From Ottowia testudinis (GTDB lineage: Bacteria > Pseudomonadota > Gammaproteobacteria > Burkholderiales > Burkholderiaceae_C), in NCBI RefSeq assembly GCF_017498525.1, contig NZ_CP071796.1, forward strand, positions 1,984,001 to 2,048,000: a stretch of DNA of 64,000 bases, given 5' to 3'. A program made the position numbers and the translations under genes. This document shows, in pieces, positions 36,976-45,624 of the stretch (its first letter is position 1; each line of letters begins with the position of its first letter). Below the pieces are notes generated by a model. That model was not told the DNA's origin. It did no database searches and was given only the letters and a program-made list of their open reading frames with translations.

Positions 36976-38526
36976 ATGGATCGCCCCGACCGCCCTTCCC
37001 GCGAATGGTGCCAGATGTTGGTGCATGCGCGCCGCCAGCATCCCGCTTGGGTTGTGCTGGCGGCGCACCGCGCGCCACTCATCCTGGCGTGCCTGCAATC
37101 GCTGCTGCAATCCCGCGTCGGCGGCATCGACCAGGAAGAAGCGGTGCAAAGCCTGGCCGCCATGCTGGGCGAATACGCCAACGACCCCGATTTCGAGGTC
37201 GGCACCAGCGACCCGGACGAGTTGCTGGCCCAGGCGCGGCGCGACATCACGCAATGGATCGGCCGGCGCCTGCTGACCGAGCGCGAAGGCCGCCTTCAGG
37301 CCACCGATGCGCTGCAGCACGCGCTGACCTTTGCCGCTGGACTGCGCCAGCGCATCATGACCTCCACCGCGTCGCGCCTGGCCACGGTGCAGCGCGAGGC
37401 CGAGGCGCTGGCCCTGGCGCTCAACCCCGACGCCGAGGCCCGCGCCACCGCGCTGGAGCGCCGCATTGAAGCCCTGCAGGCCGAGCTGGCCGAGGTGCGC
37501 GCCGGCCGCGTGCAGGTGTTGGCGGGGGCGCCCGCCATCGAAGGCATGAAGAACCTGTATGAACTGGCCATGGGCCTGCGCGCCGATTTCCGGCGCGTGG
37601 AAGATTCGTACCGTGCGGCCGACCGCAGCTTGCGCGAGGCCATCATCAGCCAGCAGCAGAACCGCGGCCAGGTGCTGGACAGCCTGCTCGACAGCCACGA
37701 CGCGCTGCTGCAGTCGCCCGAAGGCCAGGTTTTCCACGGTTTCTACGAGCAGTTGCAGGGCGGCGGCGGACTGACCGAGATGGCCGCGCGGCTGAAGGAA
37801 ATCCGTACCCATGCCTTGGCGGCCATGGCCTTCGACGACCAGCAGCGCAGCGATCTGCATTGGCTGGTGCCGCTGCTGGTGCGCGAATCGCGCCAGGTGA
37901 TGGACGCCCGCGCCCGCAGCGAGAGCGACGTGCGCAGCTTCATGCAGACCGGCCTGGCGGCCGAGCACCACCGCGTGGGCCAACTGGTGCAGCAGGTGCT
38001 GCACGCCGCGCTGGGGCTGGACTGGTCGCGCCAGGCCCTGCGCCGCACGCCGGCCGACGTGCCTCCGGCGGCGCAGGCGTTTGCGCAGGGCAACCACCAG
38101 ATCAAGCCGCTGGACCGGCTGGTCTACAGCGCCGCTCAGGACACGCCGGCGCCCGCACTGTGCTTCGACGAGCAGCCCGCGCGCCTGGATGAGATGGACG
38201 ACGCCTTCTGGGCCGCGTTCGACACGCTGGATGAAGCCGCGCTGCTGGCCCAAACGGCCACCGTGCTGGCCACTCACCCTGAGGGGTTGCGCTGGCCCGA
38301 GCTGGTGCGCGCGCTGCCGCCCGAGCACGATTTGCAGACCCTGGCCGTGTGGCTGGACGCCGCGCTGCACGGCGGCACCGATGCGCAAGCCGCCCCGCGC
38401 GTGCAAGTGCCGGTGGCCTTGCCCGATGGCGGCGAATATCGGTTTGACCTGCCCGACATCGCGTTTACGCCAATCGCGCTGCAACGTGCGCGCGGCGACG
38501 CCTTGGCAGCGGAGGAGGGGCGATGA
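36976..38526 (+). CDS. jetA: Wadjet subunit JetA (DUF3375, MksF/MukF-like)
   Basis: Kleisin-like subunit of the Wadjet SMC complex that recognises and loops closed circular plasmid DNA. The 516 aa protein starts with a winged-helix-like helical region, followed by the family-typical REGRLQATDALQHALTFAAGLRQRIMTSTASRLATVQREAEALALALNPDAEAR block around 100-155 and a long helical middle. DUF3375 placement rests on this block and on the three partner genes. ATG 36976 is chosen because no upstream codon is better supported. The stop overlaps jetB as ATGA. Confidence 0.88.
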   Translation: MDRPDRPSREWCQMLVHARRQHPAWVVLAAHRAPLILACLQSLLQSRVGGIDQEEAVQSLAAMLGEYANDPDFEVGTSDPDELLAQARRDITQWIGRRLLTEREGRLQATDALQHALTFAAGLRQRIMTSTASRLATVQREAEALALALNPDAEARATALERRIEALQAELAEVRAGRVQVLAGAPAIEGMKNLYELAMGLRADFRRVEDSYRAADRSLREAIISQQQNRGQVLDSLLDSHDALLQSPEGQVFHGFYEQLQGGGGLTEMAARLKEIRTHALAAMAFDDQQRSDLHWLVPLLVRESRQVMDARARSESDVRSFMQTGLAAEHHRVGQLVQQVLHAALGLDWSRQALRRTPADVPPAAQAFAQGNHQIKPLDRLVYSAAQDTPAPALCFDEQPARLDEMDDAFWAAFDTLDEAALLAQTATVLATHPEGLRWPELVRALPPEHDLQTLAVWLDAALHGGTDAQAAPRVQVPVALPDGGEYRFDLPDIAFTPIALQRARGDALAAEEGR

Positions 38527-39326
38527 GCAACGTGTTTGATCAGCGGGTGCGGCTGAAAGCGAAGGAGGAAACTCCTGAAAACATAGCTGCTGTCCCAGTT
38601 GGCACGCCGACAAGCCCCGGTTTTCTATCTGAACCGACTGCGGTGGAGGCCAATCTTGCCGACACCGCGCGCCTCACGCCCCCGGCCGTCAAAGGCGCCG
38701 TGCAGGAGCTGCTGCGATCCGGCGTGGTCGAGGCCGAGGAGCGCCCCAAAACTTACGAGCTGCTGCGTCAGCGCCCGCTGGAAGTCGCCCAGGCGCTGGA
38801 ACCGCTCGATCTGCAATGCCGCCTGGACGAGGTGCGCGGGCTGGCGTACCTGAGCGTCGGCCGCAACTACGCCGGCAGCGAATCCGCCGCCGCGCCAGCC
38901 GACGGCATAACCGACGCCAGTGCCGATGCCGCCGACACCGGCTGGACGCACCCGCTGGTGCGCCGCCAGCGCCTGAACCTGGAGCAATCGCTGCTGCTTG
39001 CCCTGCTGCGCCAGCACTATCTGACGCACGAGCAGCAGGCCGGCGTGGGCGGCGGCGTGGCGCGTGCCAGCCTGGCCGAACTGGGCGCCGAACTGGCCAC
39101 CCACCTGGGCGAAAGCGGCAGCGACCGCAAGGACGACAAGCGCCTGCGCCAGTTGCTGGCGGGTTTGAAGGAGCACGGCGTGGTCGGCGACGTGCAGGAC
39201 AACGGCCAGGTGCCGATTCGCCCGCTGATTGCGCATGTGGCCAACCCCGACAGTTTGCTGGCGCTGCTGCGGCAGTTCGAGCGACTGACCGAAGGTGGTC
39301 AAGATGCGGGGGAGGGCGCCGCGTGA
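38523..39326 (+). CDS. jetB: Wadjet subunit JetB (DUF4194, MksE-like)
   Basis: KITE-type small subunit of the Wadjet complex; partners JetA and JetC. The 267 aa protein is mostly tandem winged-helix: residues about 50-85 (TARLTPPAVKGAVQELLRSGVVEAEERPKTYELL) and a DUF4194 core with LNLEQSLLLALLRQHYLTHE and LRQLLAGLKEHGVVGDVQ. Residues about 17-40 (ENIAAVPVGTPTSPGF) are encoded by a repeat A copy, so the N-terminal linker is repeat-derived. It overlaps jetA by 4 bp and jetC by 4 bp. Confidence 0.87.
   Translation: MSNVFDQRVRLKAKEETPENIAAVPVGTPTSPGFLSEPTAVEANLADTARLTPPAVKGAVQELLRSGVVEAEERPKTYELLRQRPLEVAQALEPLDLQCRLDEVRGLAYLSVGRNYAGSESAAAPADGITDASADAADTGWTHPLVRRQRLNLEQSLLLALLRQHYLTHEQQAGVGGGVARASLAELGAELATHLGESGSDRKDDKRLRQLLAGLKEHGVVGDVQDNGQVPIRPLIAHVANPDSLLALLRQFERLTEGGQDAGEGAA
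38573..38632 (-). repeat. repeat A copy inside jetB
   Basis: GAAAACATAGCTGCTGTCCC then a degenerate left part with GACAAGCCCCGGTTTTCTAT. It keeps the reading frame. Confidence 0.55.
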
Positions 39327-42300
39327 GCGTGCCCGCAGCGCCCTCCACCGTGACCGAGGCCGAAGCGCCGCCCACTGGCTACGTCCTGCGGCAGCTGCAC
39401 GTCTTCAACTGGGGCCCGTTCGGTGGCCTGCACCAGGCCGAGTTCGACGCCTGGGGCAGCGCGCTGATTGGCGCCACGGGCAGCGGCAAAACCACGTTGG
39501 TGGATGCGTTGATGACGCTGCTGGTCGAGAAGCCGCGCTACAACCTGGCGTCCACCGGCGGCACCGAGAGCGACCGCGATTTGATGTCGTACCTGCGCGG
39601 CGACAGCGGCATGGGCAACACCACCGACAACCGCCACGTCGCCCGGCCCGACAAGACCAGCACCGGCATTGCCGCCACCTTTGTGCTGGGCACGCAGCAC
39701 GTGCGCCTGGCGGGCGTGTTCTGGCTGGAAGGCAGCGGACGCGCCGCCGCCGACCGCAAGGACGTGTGGCTGTTCGAGCAGTCGAACGCGGCGGGCGCTC
39801 TGCACGATCTGCCGCATTGGCTGACCCTGCTCGAGCAGGAAGGCGCGCGCGGCCTGAAGCACGCCGCGCGCCTGGCCGATGGTGTGCAGGTGTTCGACAC
39901 CAAGCGCGCCTACCTGGCCCAGGTGCAGCGCTGCTTTCTGGTGGGCGACAAGGCGTTCGGCCTGCTCAACCGCGCCACGGGCCTGAAGCAGCTCTCCAGC
40001 ATCGACGAGATTTTTCGCGATCTGGTGCTGGACGATCGTTCCGCGTTCGACCGCGCCACGCAGGTGGCGCAGGAATTCGATCAACTGGTGGGCATCCGCA
40101 CCGAGCTGGAGCGCGCCCGCGCCCAGGTGCAGTCGCTGCGCCCGGTGGCCGCGCTGGCGCCGCGCCGCGTGGAAGCCCTGGCGCGCATCGAAGCCGCCCG
40201 GCAACTGCTGGCCGTGCTGCCGGGGTGGTTTGCGCAAGCCGCGCAAACCCATTGGCAGGCTGAGTGCGAACGGCTGCAGGCCCTCATCGACGGCTTGAAG
40301 GCGCAGGCGGCTGATCTGGGCAGCCAGGCCGCTCAGCAGGAAGAAGCCGTGGCCCTGCGCCAGGCTGCCTACGCCAAGGCCGGCGGCGGCGACATCGACA
40401 CGCTGAAAAGCCTGCTGGCGGTGCGTCAGGCTGAGCAGGCCGAGGCCGCACGCCAGGCGGGGCAGTACCAGCAACTCATGCAGCGGCTGGGTTGGCCGGC
40501 TGATCTGACGCCTGCGGCGTTCGAGATCAATCGCCAAAATGCGGCTTTGCGCTTGTCAGACAAGCGCGAGCAGCTGCAAAAAGCAGAGCAATCCGCCTAC
40601 GATGCCGGCGCCCGCCACAGCGACGACGCCCGCCGCTGCCGCGAACTGGAGGCCGAGATCGACAAGATCCGCCAGCGCCCCGGCTCCAACATCCCCAGCC
40701 AGTACCAGGATTGGCGCGCCGACCTGGCCGCCGCCGTGGGCCTGGCGCCGGACGAGCTGCCGTTTCTGGCCGAACTGCTCGAGGTGCTGCCCGCCGAGCA
40801 GCGCTGGCGCGGCGCCATCGAGCGCGCGCTGGGCGGCGAGCGCCTGCGCCTGCTGGTGCCGCCCGCCGCCTTCGCGCCCGCGCTTCGGTGGGTCAACAGC
40901 CGCCACAACATGGGCGTGCGGGTGCTGTTACTCGACCCCCAAGCGGCATTGGCCGAGGCGCGCGAGCGCGGCAGCCGGGCGTTCGACGACGGCTACGTCG
41001 CCAAGCTGAAGCTCAAGCCCCACAAGTTGGCGAGCGTGGCCAAAGCCGTGCTGGCGCGGCGTGACCGGCACTGCGTCGATTCGGTGCAGGCCCTGGCGCA
41101 GACCGATCACGCCATGACGGTGGAAGGTAGCTTTTCCGACACGGGCGGGCGCTACGAGAAAGACGACCGGCGCGATCTGCGGGAAGGCTGGCTGACCGGC
41201 TTTGACAACCGTGACCAGCTGCAATCGCTGGCCGGGCAGCTGAAGGCTGCGCAAGCCGATGCCGCCGCCAGCCTGGCCGCGCGCGACGCCGCGCAGGCCG
41301 AGCACCGGCGCCAGGCGCAGGAAGCGGCGCTGCTGCAAGGGCTGGCGGATCTGCGCTTCGAGCAGATCGACCAGGCCGGGCGCCAGCGCGCTACCAGCGA
41401 GGTGCAGGCGCGCCTGGACGCCTTGCTCCAACCCGGCTCCAGCGTCGACGTGGCGCGCCAGGCGCTGGCCAAGGCGCAAGCCGCCTTGCGCGCGCTGCAA
41501 GCCCAGGCCACGCAACGCGCGGCGGACTTGGCGGTGCAGGCCGATCGGCTCGAATCCGCGCTGCGCAAACTGCAGGATGCGCAGGCGCGTGTCGCGGCGA
41601 ACCCGCACGATGCGTTCGTGCTGGAGCGCCTGCGCGACCAACTGCCCGATCTGGCCGACGTGCCCGCCGGCCAACTCTCCCTGAAAGAGCGCGACTGGCG
41701 CGACCAGACTCAGACCACGCTCACCGCCGCCCGCGACCAGTTGCACGAGTTGGAGAAAAAACTGGTCGCCGCCATGGGCGGCGCGCAAAAGGCAGACACC
41801 GGCGCGCTGGCGCAGGCGGGTACCGAGATGGCGGACATTGAGGCCTACCTAACCCGGCTGCACGTGCTGGAAAGTGAAGACCTGCCCGCCAAGCGCCAGC
41901 GCTTTCAAAACTACCTGAACACCTCCAGCGACCAGGGCGTGACGCAGTTGCTGCAGGCGATCAACGCCGAGGTGGATGAGATTGAACAGCGGATCGACGC
42001 CATCAACGTCACGCTGGCGCGCGTGGCCTTCCAGCCGGGGCGCCATTTGCAACTGGTGTGCCAGCGCGTGGCTGCGCAGAGCGTGAAGAACCTGGAGGCG
42101 GCGCAAAAACAGGTGCGCGTGGCCGCGCTCAAGGCCGAGGCCGACGAAGGCGAAAGCCACTTTCTGGCGCTGCAAGAGGTGGTGCAGCAACTGCGCCACG
42201 CGGCGGCCAACCCGCGCACGCTGGCCTCGCGCGCCTTGCTGGACGCACGCCATCGCGTGCAGTTCGCCATCACCGTCATCGACTCGGCCAGCGGCCAGGT

Positions 42301-42691
42301 CATCGAGCGGCGCACCGGCTCGCAAGGCGGCAGCGGCGGCGAGAAAGAAGTCATCGCCATCTACGTGCTCACCGCCTCCCTCAGCTACGCGCTGTGCGCC
42401 CGGCAGGCGGGCGTGCTGGATGCGGCCGATCTAAAGCCGCGCTTCGCCACCATGGTGCTGGACGAAGCCTTCTCGCGCACCTCCCAGGCCGTGGCCGCGC
42501 GCATCGTCGCGGCGTTGCGGGCTTTCGGGCTGTATCCGCTGTTCGTCACACCCAACAAGGAGTTGCGCCTGCTGCGTGAGCACACGCGCCGCGCCATTCT
42601 GGTGCACCGCGAAGGTGCCCAAGCCCGGCTGGCGTCGATGAGCTGGGCCGAGATCGAGGCGCGTGCGCTCACGGTGCAGCGCGGGGGTTGA
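39323..42691 (+). CDS. jetC: Wadjet subunit JetC (SMC/MukB-like ATPase)
   Basis: SMC motor of the Wadjet complex, which extrudes DNA loops and activates cleavage of small circular DNA. In 1122 aa, Walker A is GATGSGKTTLVDALM at 50-64, long coiled-coils run through the middle (Ala/Gln/Arg-rich), and the C-terminal head has the ABC signature QGGSGGEKEVIA at about 1001 and Walker B TMVLDEAFSRTS near 1047. The GTG start at 39323 overlaps the jetB stop (GTGA). Residues around 405-422 (NAALRLSDKREQLQKAEQ) are encoded by a repeat A copy within a coiled-coil. Confidence 0.9.
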   Translation: MSVPAAPSTVTEAEAPPTGYVLRQLHVFNWGPFGGLHQAEFDAWGSALIGATGSGKTTLVDALMTLLVEKPRYNLASTGGTESDRDLMSYLRGDSGMGNTTDNRHVARPDKTSTGIAATFVLGTQHVRLAGVFWLEGSGRAAADRKDVWLFEQSNAAGALHDLPHWLTLLEQEGARGLKHAARLADGVQVFDTKRAYLAQVQRCFLVGDKAFGLLNRATGLKQLSSIDEIFRDLVLDDRSAFDRATQVAQEFDQLVGIRTELERARAQVQSLRPVAALAPRRVEALARIEAARQLLAVLPGWFAQAAQTHWQAECERLQALIDGLKAQAADLGSQAAQQEEAVALRQAAYAKAGGGDIDTLKSLLAVRQAEQAEAARQAGQYQQLMQRLGWPADLTPAAFEINRQNAALRLSDKREQLQKAEQSAYDAGARHSDDARRCRELEAEIDKIRQRPGSNIPSQYQDWRADLAAAVGLAPDELPFLAELLEVLPAEQRWRGAIERALGGERLRLLVPPAAFAPALRWVNSRHNMGVRVLLLDPQAALAEARERGSRAFDDGYVAKLKLKPHKLASVAKAVLARRDRHCVDSVQALAQTDHAMTVEGSFSDTGGRYEKDDRRDLREGWLTGFDNRDQLQSLAGQLKAAQADAAASLAARDAAQAEHRRQAQEAALLQGLADLRFEQIDQAGRQRATSEVQARLDALLQPGSSVDVARQALAKAQAALRALQAQATQRAADLAVQADRLESALRKLQDAQARVAANPHDAFVLERLRDQLPDLADVPAGQLSLKERDWRDQTQTTLTAARDQLHELEKKLVAAMGGAQKADTGALAQAGTEMADIEAYLTRLHVLESEDLPAKRQRFQNYLNTSSDQGVTQLLQAINAEVDEIEQRIDAINVTLARVAFQPGRHLQLVCQRVAAQSVKNLEAAQKQVRVAALKAEADEGESHFLALQEVVQQLRHAAANPRTLASRALLDARHRVQFAITVIDSASGQVIERRTGSQGGSGGEKEVIAIYVLTASLSYALCARQAGVLDAADLKPRFATMVLDEAFSRTSQAVAARIVAALRAFGLYPLFVTPNKELRLLREHTRRAILVHREGAQARLASMSWAEIEARALTVQRGG
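40526..40586 (+). repeat. repeat A copy inside jetC
   Basis: GCGCTTGTCAGACAAGCGCG then AGCAGCTGCAAAAAGC; in frame within the coiled-coil-coding part. Confidence 0.65.
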
Positions 42692-42784
42692 GGAGCGCAA
42701 CATCCAGACAGCCGAACGCAAAGGGCGCAAAGGTTTTGCAAAGGACGCAAAAGAATACGAATTTCATATGAATAAGCCTGGAAT

Positions 42785-42825
42785 CGTTGCCAGACAAGCG
42801 CAAGCAGCTATGGTTCTTGATGTTT
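42785..42825 (+). repeat. repeat A copy in the jetC-jetD gap
   Basis: CAGACAAGCGCAAGCAGCTA then TGGTTCTTGATG. Confidence 0.75.
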
Positions 42826-42830
42826 TCTTG

Positions 42831-42935
42831 AACGCAAAGGTCGCAAAGATCACGCAGAAGTCGCAAAAAAATTCATCCAAAAAAACTTCTGCGACCTTTG
42901 CGAAACCTCTGCGCACTTTGCGTTCAAAGGTGTTC
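42831..42935. repeat. inverted array of CGCAAAGG units
   Basis: Left arm AACGCAAAGGTCGCAAAG, right arm CTGCGACCTTTGCGAAACC and GCGCACTTTGCGTTC, separated by A-rich DNA. It could form a long imperfect hairpin that acts as a terminator or transcript stabiliser after jetC. Confidence 0.7.
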
Positions 42936-42966
42936 GGTTGAGAACGAAAACGGCGCCTGCCCGCAT

Positions 42967-43000
42967 CTACCTTGCGCAAGCAGCTATGGTTTTTGATGTT
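42967..43000 (+). repeat. second, shorter repeat A copy in the jetC-jetD gap
   Basis: TTGCGCAAGCAGCTATGGTT then TTTGATG; lacks the left part. Confidence 0.65.
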
Positions 43001-43039
43001 TTTCATGGCTGTTTTTTCTGCGCCCTCTGCGAAACCTTT

Positions 43040-43108
43040 GCGTCCTCTGCGTCCTCTGCGTCCTCTGCGTCCTCTGCGTCCTCTGCGTCCTCTGCGTCCT
43101 CTGCGTCC
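43040..43108 (+). repeat. 9-bp tandem repeat (GCGTCCTCT x 7.7) before jetD
   Basis: Seven perfect copies of GCGTCCTCT plus GCGTCC, ending 32 bp before the jetD ATG. A 9-bp unit can expand or contract without changing reading frame in the leader frame that overlaps jetD. Confidence 0.92.
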
Positions 43109-43140
43109 GGCCGTTCCGGCTGTTATGGGTGGCCGCTGAA

Positions 43141-44340
43141 ATGAAATCCCCCGCTGATCTGGCCGTCCAGTTGCGCAGGCAGTGGGCCGATACATCCCGG
43201 CGCCTGCGGCAGCTGCTGTCCGAAGACGGTGCCTGGCCGGTCGAGCTGCCGATTCCGCTGCCCAGTTCGTCGCTGCTGGAAGGTGATCTGCAGGCGGTGC
43301 GCGAGCACGTGCAAGCCTGGCGCGCCGTGCGCATGGGCCGGGTGGTGTGGGCCGCGCGCCGTTATCGCAGCACCGCCGATGCCGTGGAACTGCCGCGCGC
43401 TTGGCAGCTGCGCACCCCCAGCGAATGGGTCGCGGCCATGCAGGACGCCGCCATCGGCCGTGAGTTCGCGCGGCTGGGTCGGCTGGCGGCACTGCCCGCG
43501 GTGCAAGCGCGGCCCGACTGGCTGGCCGTGCTGATCCGCCAGCGCCACCTGCTGGAGAACTCGGCCGAAGACGACGTGGCGCGCGCCATCACCTTGGCCG
43601 CGCAACTGTCGCCCGGTTGCGCCGCCGGGCTGCCGCTGCGCGCGTTGCCGTTTGCCGGCATCGACGGCAAGCTGTGGGAGCGCCAGCGCACGCTGCTCAC
43701 CTTGCTCTTGCAATCGCAGCACCCGGGTCAACTGGATCAAGGGCTGGAGCACTTTTTGGGCGCGCAAACCCCGGGCACGCACTGGCTAGACGTGGTCGAC
43801 CTGGACGGCGGCCTGCTGCCCTGGCCGGTGCTGCGCGTGCGCAGCCACGACTTGGCGCGCCACGGGCCGCCCGGCGATGCGCTGCTGCTGGTCGAAAACC
43901 ACCAGTGCCTGCACCACCTGCCTCCCGCAGGCGAGCTGCCGTGCACGGTGGCCATTCTGGGCGCCGGGCTGAACCTGGCGTGGCTGCGCGCCGACTGGCT
44001 GCAGGGCCGCGCGGTCGCCTACTGGGGCGACATCGACACCTGGGGCCTGACCATGCTGGCGCAGGCGCGCCAGCACCTGCCGCAATTGACGGCCTTGTGC
44101 ATGGACGCCGCCACGCGGCAGCACTTCATCGACCAGGCGGGCGCCGAGCCGGTGCCGGCCACCGTCATGCCGCAGGGGCTGCTGGCGCACGAACAGGCGC
44201 TGTTCGACCAGTTGCTGGCGCAGCCTGACAAGGCGCGCATAGAGCAGGAGCGCCTGCCGGTGGCCTGGGCGCGCGATGCGATTCGGCGGTGGCGCGCAGG
44301 TGGTGCGGATGGCGCGGCGTCAGGCCGTCACAGCAGGTAA
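43141..44340 (+). CDS. jetD: Wadjet nuclease subunit JetD (DUF3322-DUF2220, Toprim-like)
   Basis: Nuclease of the Wadjet system that cuts the looped plasmid. The 399 aa protein has a DUF3322 N-terminal part (SPADLAVQLRRQWAD, ...WRAVRMGRVVWAARRYRS) and a DUF2220/Toprim C-terminal part with the acidic site in YWGDIDTWGLTMLAQARQHLPQL near 300 and LLVENHQCLHHL upstream. ATG 43141 is used; an in-frame GTG at 43129 is the alternative. Unusually it is not contiguous with jetABC. Its 3' end overlaps the opposing methyltransferase gene by 13 bp. Confidence 0.87.
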   Translation: MKSPADLAVQLRRQWADTSRRLRQLLSEDGAWPVELPIPLPSSSLLEGDLQAVREHVQAWRAVRMGRVVWAARRYRSTADAVELPRAWQLRTPSEWVAAMQDAAIGREFARLGRLAALPAVQARPDWLAVLIRQRHLLENSAEDDVARAITLAAQLSPGCAAGLPLRALPFAGIDGKLWERQRTLLTLLLQSQHPGQLDQGLEHFLGAQTPGTHWLDVVDLDGGLLPWPVLRVRSHDLARHGPPGDALLLVENHQCLHHLPPAGELPCTVAILGAGLNLAWLRADWLQGRAVAYWGDIDTWGLTMLAQARQHLPQLTALCMDAATRQHFIDQAGAEPVPATVMPQGLLAHEQALFDQLLAQPDKARIEQERLPVAWARDAIRRWRAGGADGAASGRHSR

Positions 44341-44891
44341 CGCGGCGGCTCGCTGCTGGGCGCTTCCGTCTGCCGCACCGCCGCAATGCGCTGCACGAAG
44401 CGCTCGGGTTGGGCCAGAAAGCCATCCTCGTAAGCCACCACGCGCCAATCGGGTCCGGCGCACAGCGTCAGCAGCTCACCGGGGCGCAGCAGAAAGTCGG
44501 GGCGCGAGGGTTTGCCGACGGTTTCATTGCCTTGCGCGAAGGTTTCGTAAATCAGTAAGCCACCCGGTGCGACGGCGTTCAGGATGGCGGGCAGCAGCGG
44601 GCGCCACAGGTAGTTGGTGACGACGACCGCGCCAAAGCGGTGATCGGCAAAAGGCCAGGGGCCGTTTTCGATGTCGGCCTGCACCGTGCGCCCCCAGGCC
44701 TGCGCGGCAGCCAGGGCGCCGGCGTCGCGGTCCACGCCTGTCACCGCGTGCCCGAGCTGGGCAAGCCAGCGCATGTGCCGGCCGCGGCCGCAAGCCACGT
44801 CGAGCACGGCAGCGCCCGGTTTCAGCAGCGGCGAAAAGCGCCAAACCCATGGGGAGGGCTGAATATCGGCCTGGGCAGGGGATCGGGTCAT
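44328..44891 (-). CDS. class I SAM-dependent methyltransferase
   Basis: A 187 aa small methyltransferase. The SAM motif I is VLDVACGRGRHMRWLAQLGHAVTGVDRD at about 32-58, with the acidic end of strand 2, then a VVVTNYLWRPLLPAILNAVAPGGLLIYETFA motif region. The substrate is unknown; relatives include TehB-like and small-molecule methyltransferases. ATG 44891 chosen, since the upstream open frame contains a repeat A copy. It is convergent with jetD and overlaps it by 13 bp. Confidence 0.83.
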   Translation of the reverse strand: MTRSPAQADIQPSPWVWRFSPLLKPGAAVLDVACGRGRHMRWLAQLGHAVTGVDRDAGALAAAQAWGRTVQADIENGPWPFADHRFGAVVVTNYLWRPLLPAILNAVAPGGLLIYETFAQGNETVGKPSRPDFLLRPGELLTLCAGPDWRVVAYEDGFLAQPERFVQRIAAVRQTEAPSSEPPRYLL

Positions 44892-45255
44892 GGACTTAAA
44901 AGCACTATGGCTAAGATAGCTACTTGCGCTTGATGGAACTGCGGAAACAGCTTTTTCCATCATGACTTTTTTGTGCCAAGAACTCCGCTGGCGTGGACCG
45001 AGATTGGTCATTCAGGCGAAGGGGCAGCACAAGTTTGGACTGATTCCGGCCAATATCTTCCATCGCTGGCTGGCGCGGATTTCCGCGGGCAGGCGCTGCC
45101 GCAGCCGTTTCACATCCACGCCGGTGACGTTCCGCGCGAAGCCTTTGCGCCTGACATCCTCAACGATCAACTGAGCCGCGCGCATCGGCCTTTTGGTCAG
45201 GCCAATGGAGCGCTTGAAACGCTCGCCCAGAGCTTGCTGGCCAAAGCCATCGCGC
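44892..45255. other. gap between methyltransferase and DUF1488-like gene
   Basis: 364 bp with a minus-oriented repeat A copy at its left. A minus-strand frame at 45012-45284 (90 aa, basic, overlapping the DUF1488-like gene end) is present but has no recognisable features or ribosome site, so it is not called. Confidence 0.5.
44904..44958 (-). repeat. dispersed repeat A copy
   Basis: CTATGGCTAAGATAGCTACT then TGCGCTTGATGG; minus orientation upstream of the methyltransferase. Confidence 0.65.
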
Positions 45256-45510
45256 TCAATGCAGGCTGCCGATCCGCACTTCACCGCTCGCGCCGGAGGC
45301 CAGTGCCTGTGCCACGTGGGTCGCGATCAGCGCGCGCTGCCGCTCGAACGCGGCCAACAGGTCGGCGCTGCTGTCGTAGTGCTGGTATTCCACATCTTCC
45401 AGCGCCTCGCTGGTCAGAAAGACCGTATGCGCCTGGCCGTCGTGGCGGGCGGTGAATCGAACGCCCGACACATCGGGCGCACTGACATCAATCAACTCGA
45501 GATTGGACAT
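45256..45510 (-). CDS. DUF1488-like small protein
   Basis: An 84 aa protein with the pattern of DUF1488: VRFTARHDGQAHTVFLTSEALEDVEYQHYDSSADLLAAFERQRALIATHVAQAL. These are short alpha/beta proteins of unknown function. ATG 45510. It is co-directional with the downstream methyltransferase and upstream AAA-protease gene but separated from both by more than 100 bp. Confidence 0.62.
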   Translation of the reverse strand: MSNLELIDVSAPDVSGVRFTARHDGQAHTVFLTSEALEDVEYQHYDSSADLLAAFERQRALIATHVAQALASGASGEVRIGSLH

Positions 45511-45624
45511 GGCGATGACGAAAAAGCGGTGGAGTCCGGCTGACCGTAAGCAAGCGCCACAGATGTGTCAAGTCATTACTCAATACTTTTGACCTCTTTT
45601 TTTGTGCACCGTGCCGGTTCCAAT

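Larger units (their letters stand above)
42692..43140. other. repeat-filled gap between jetC and jetD
   Basis: 449 bp holding, in order: a CGCAAAGG-type array (about 42716-42752), a repeat A copy, an inverted CGCAAAGG/CCTTTGCG pair (42831-42935), a second repeat A piece and a 9-bp tandem array (43040-43108). Two short reading frames (42663-42941 and 42938-43144) bridge the gap end to end with 4 bp overlaps. Their products look like translated repeats, so they are not called as genes. Confidence 0.75.

Noticed and set aside
43040-43108. Tandem array as a CRISPR
   Set aside because: Units are 9 bp, contiguous and without spacers; no cas genes are nearby.
42663-43144. Two short frames between jetC and jetD as genuine genes
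   Set aside because: Their products are translations of repeats (Ala-Ser-Ser runs, Lys-rich CGCAAAGG translations) with no family. They are kept only as a possible translational bridge.
45012-45284. 90 aa minus-strand frame overlapping the DUF1488-like gene end
   Set aside because: No recognisable motif, no ribosome site and overlap with a better-supported gene.
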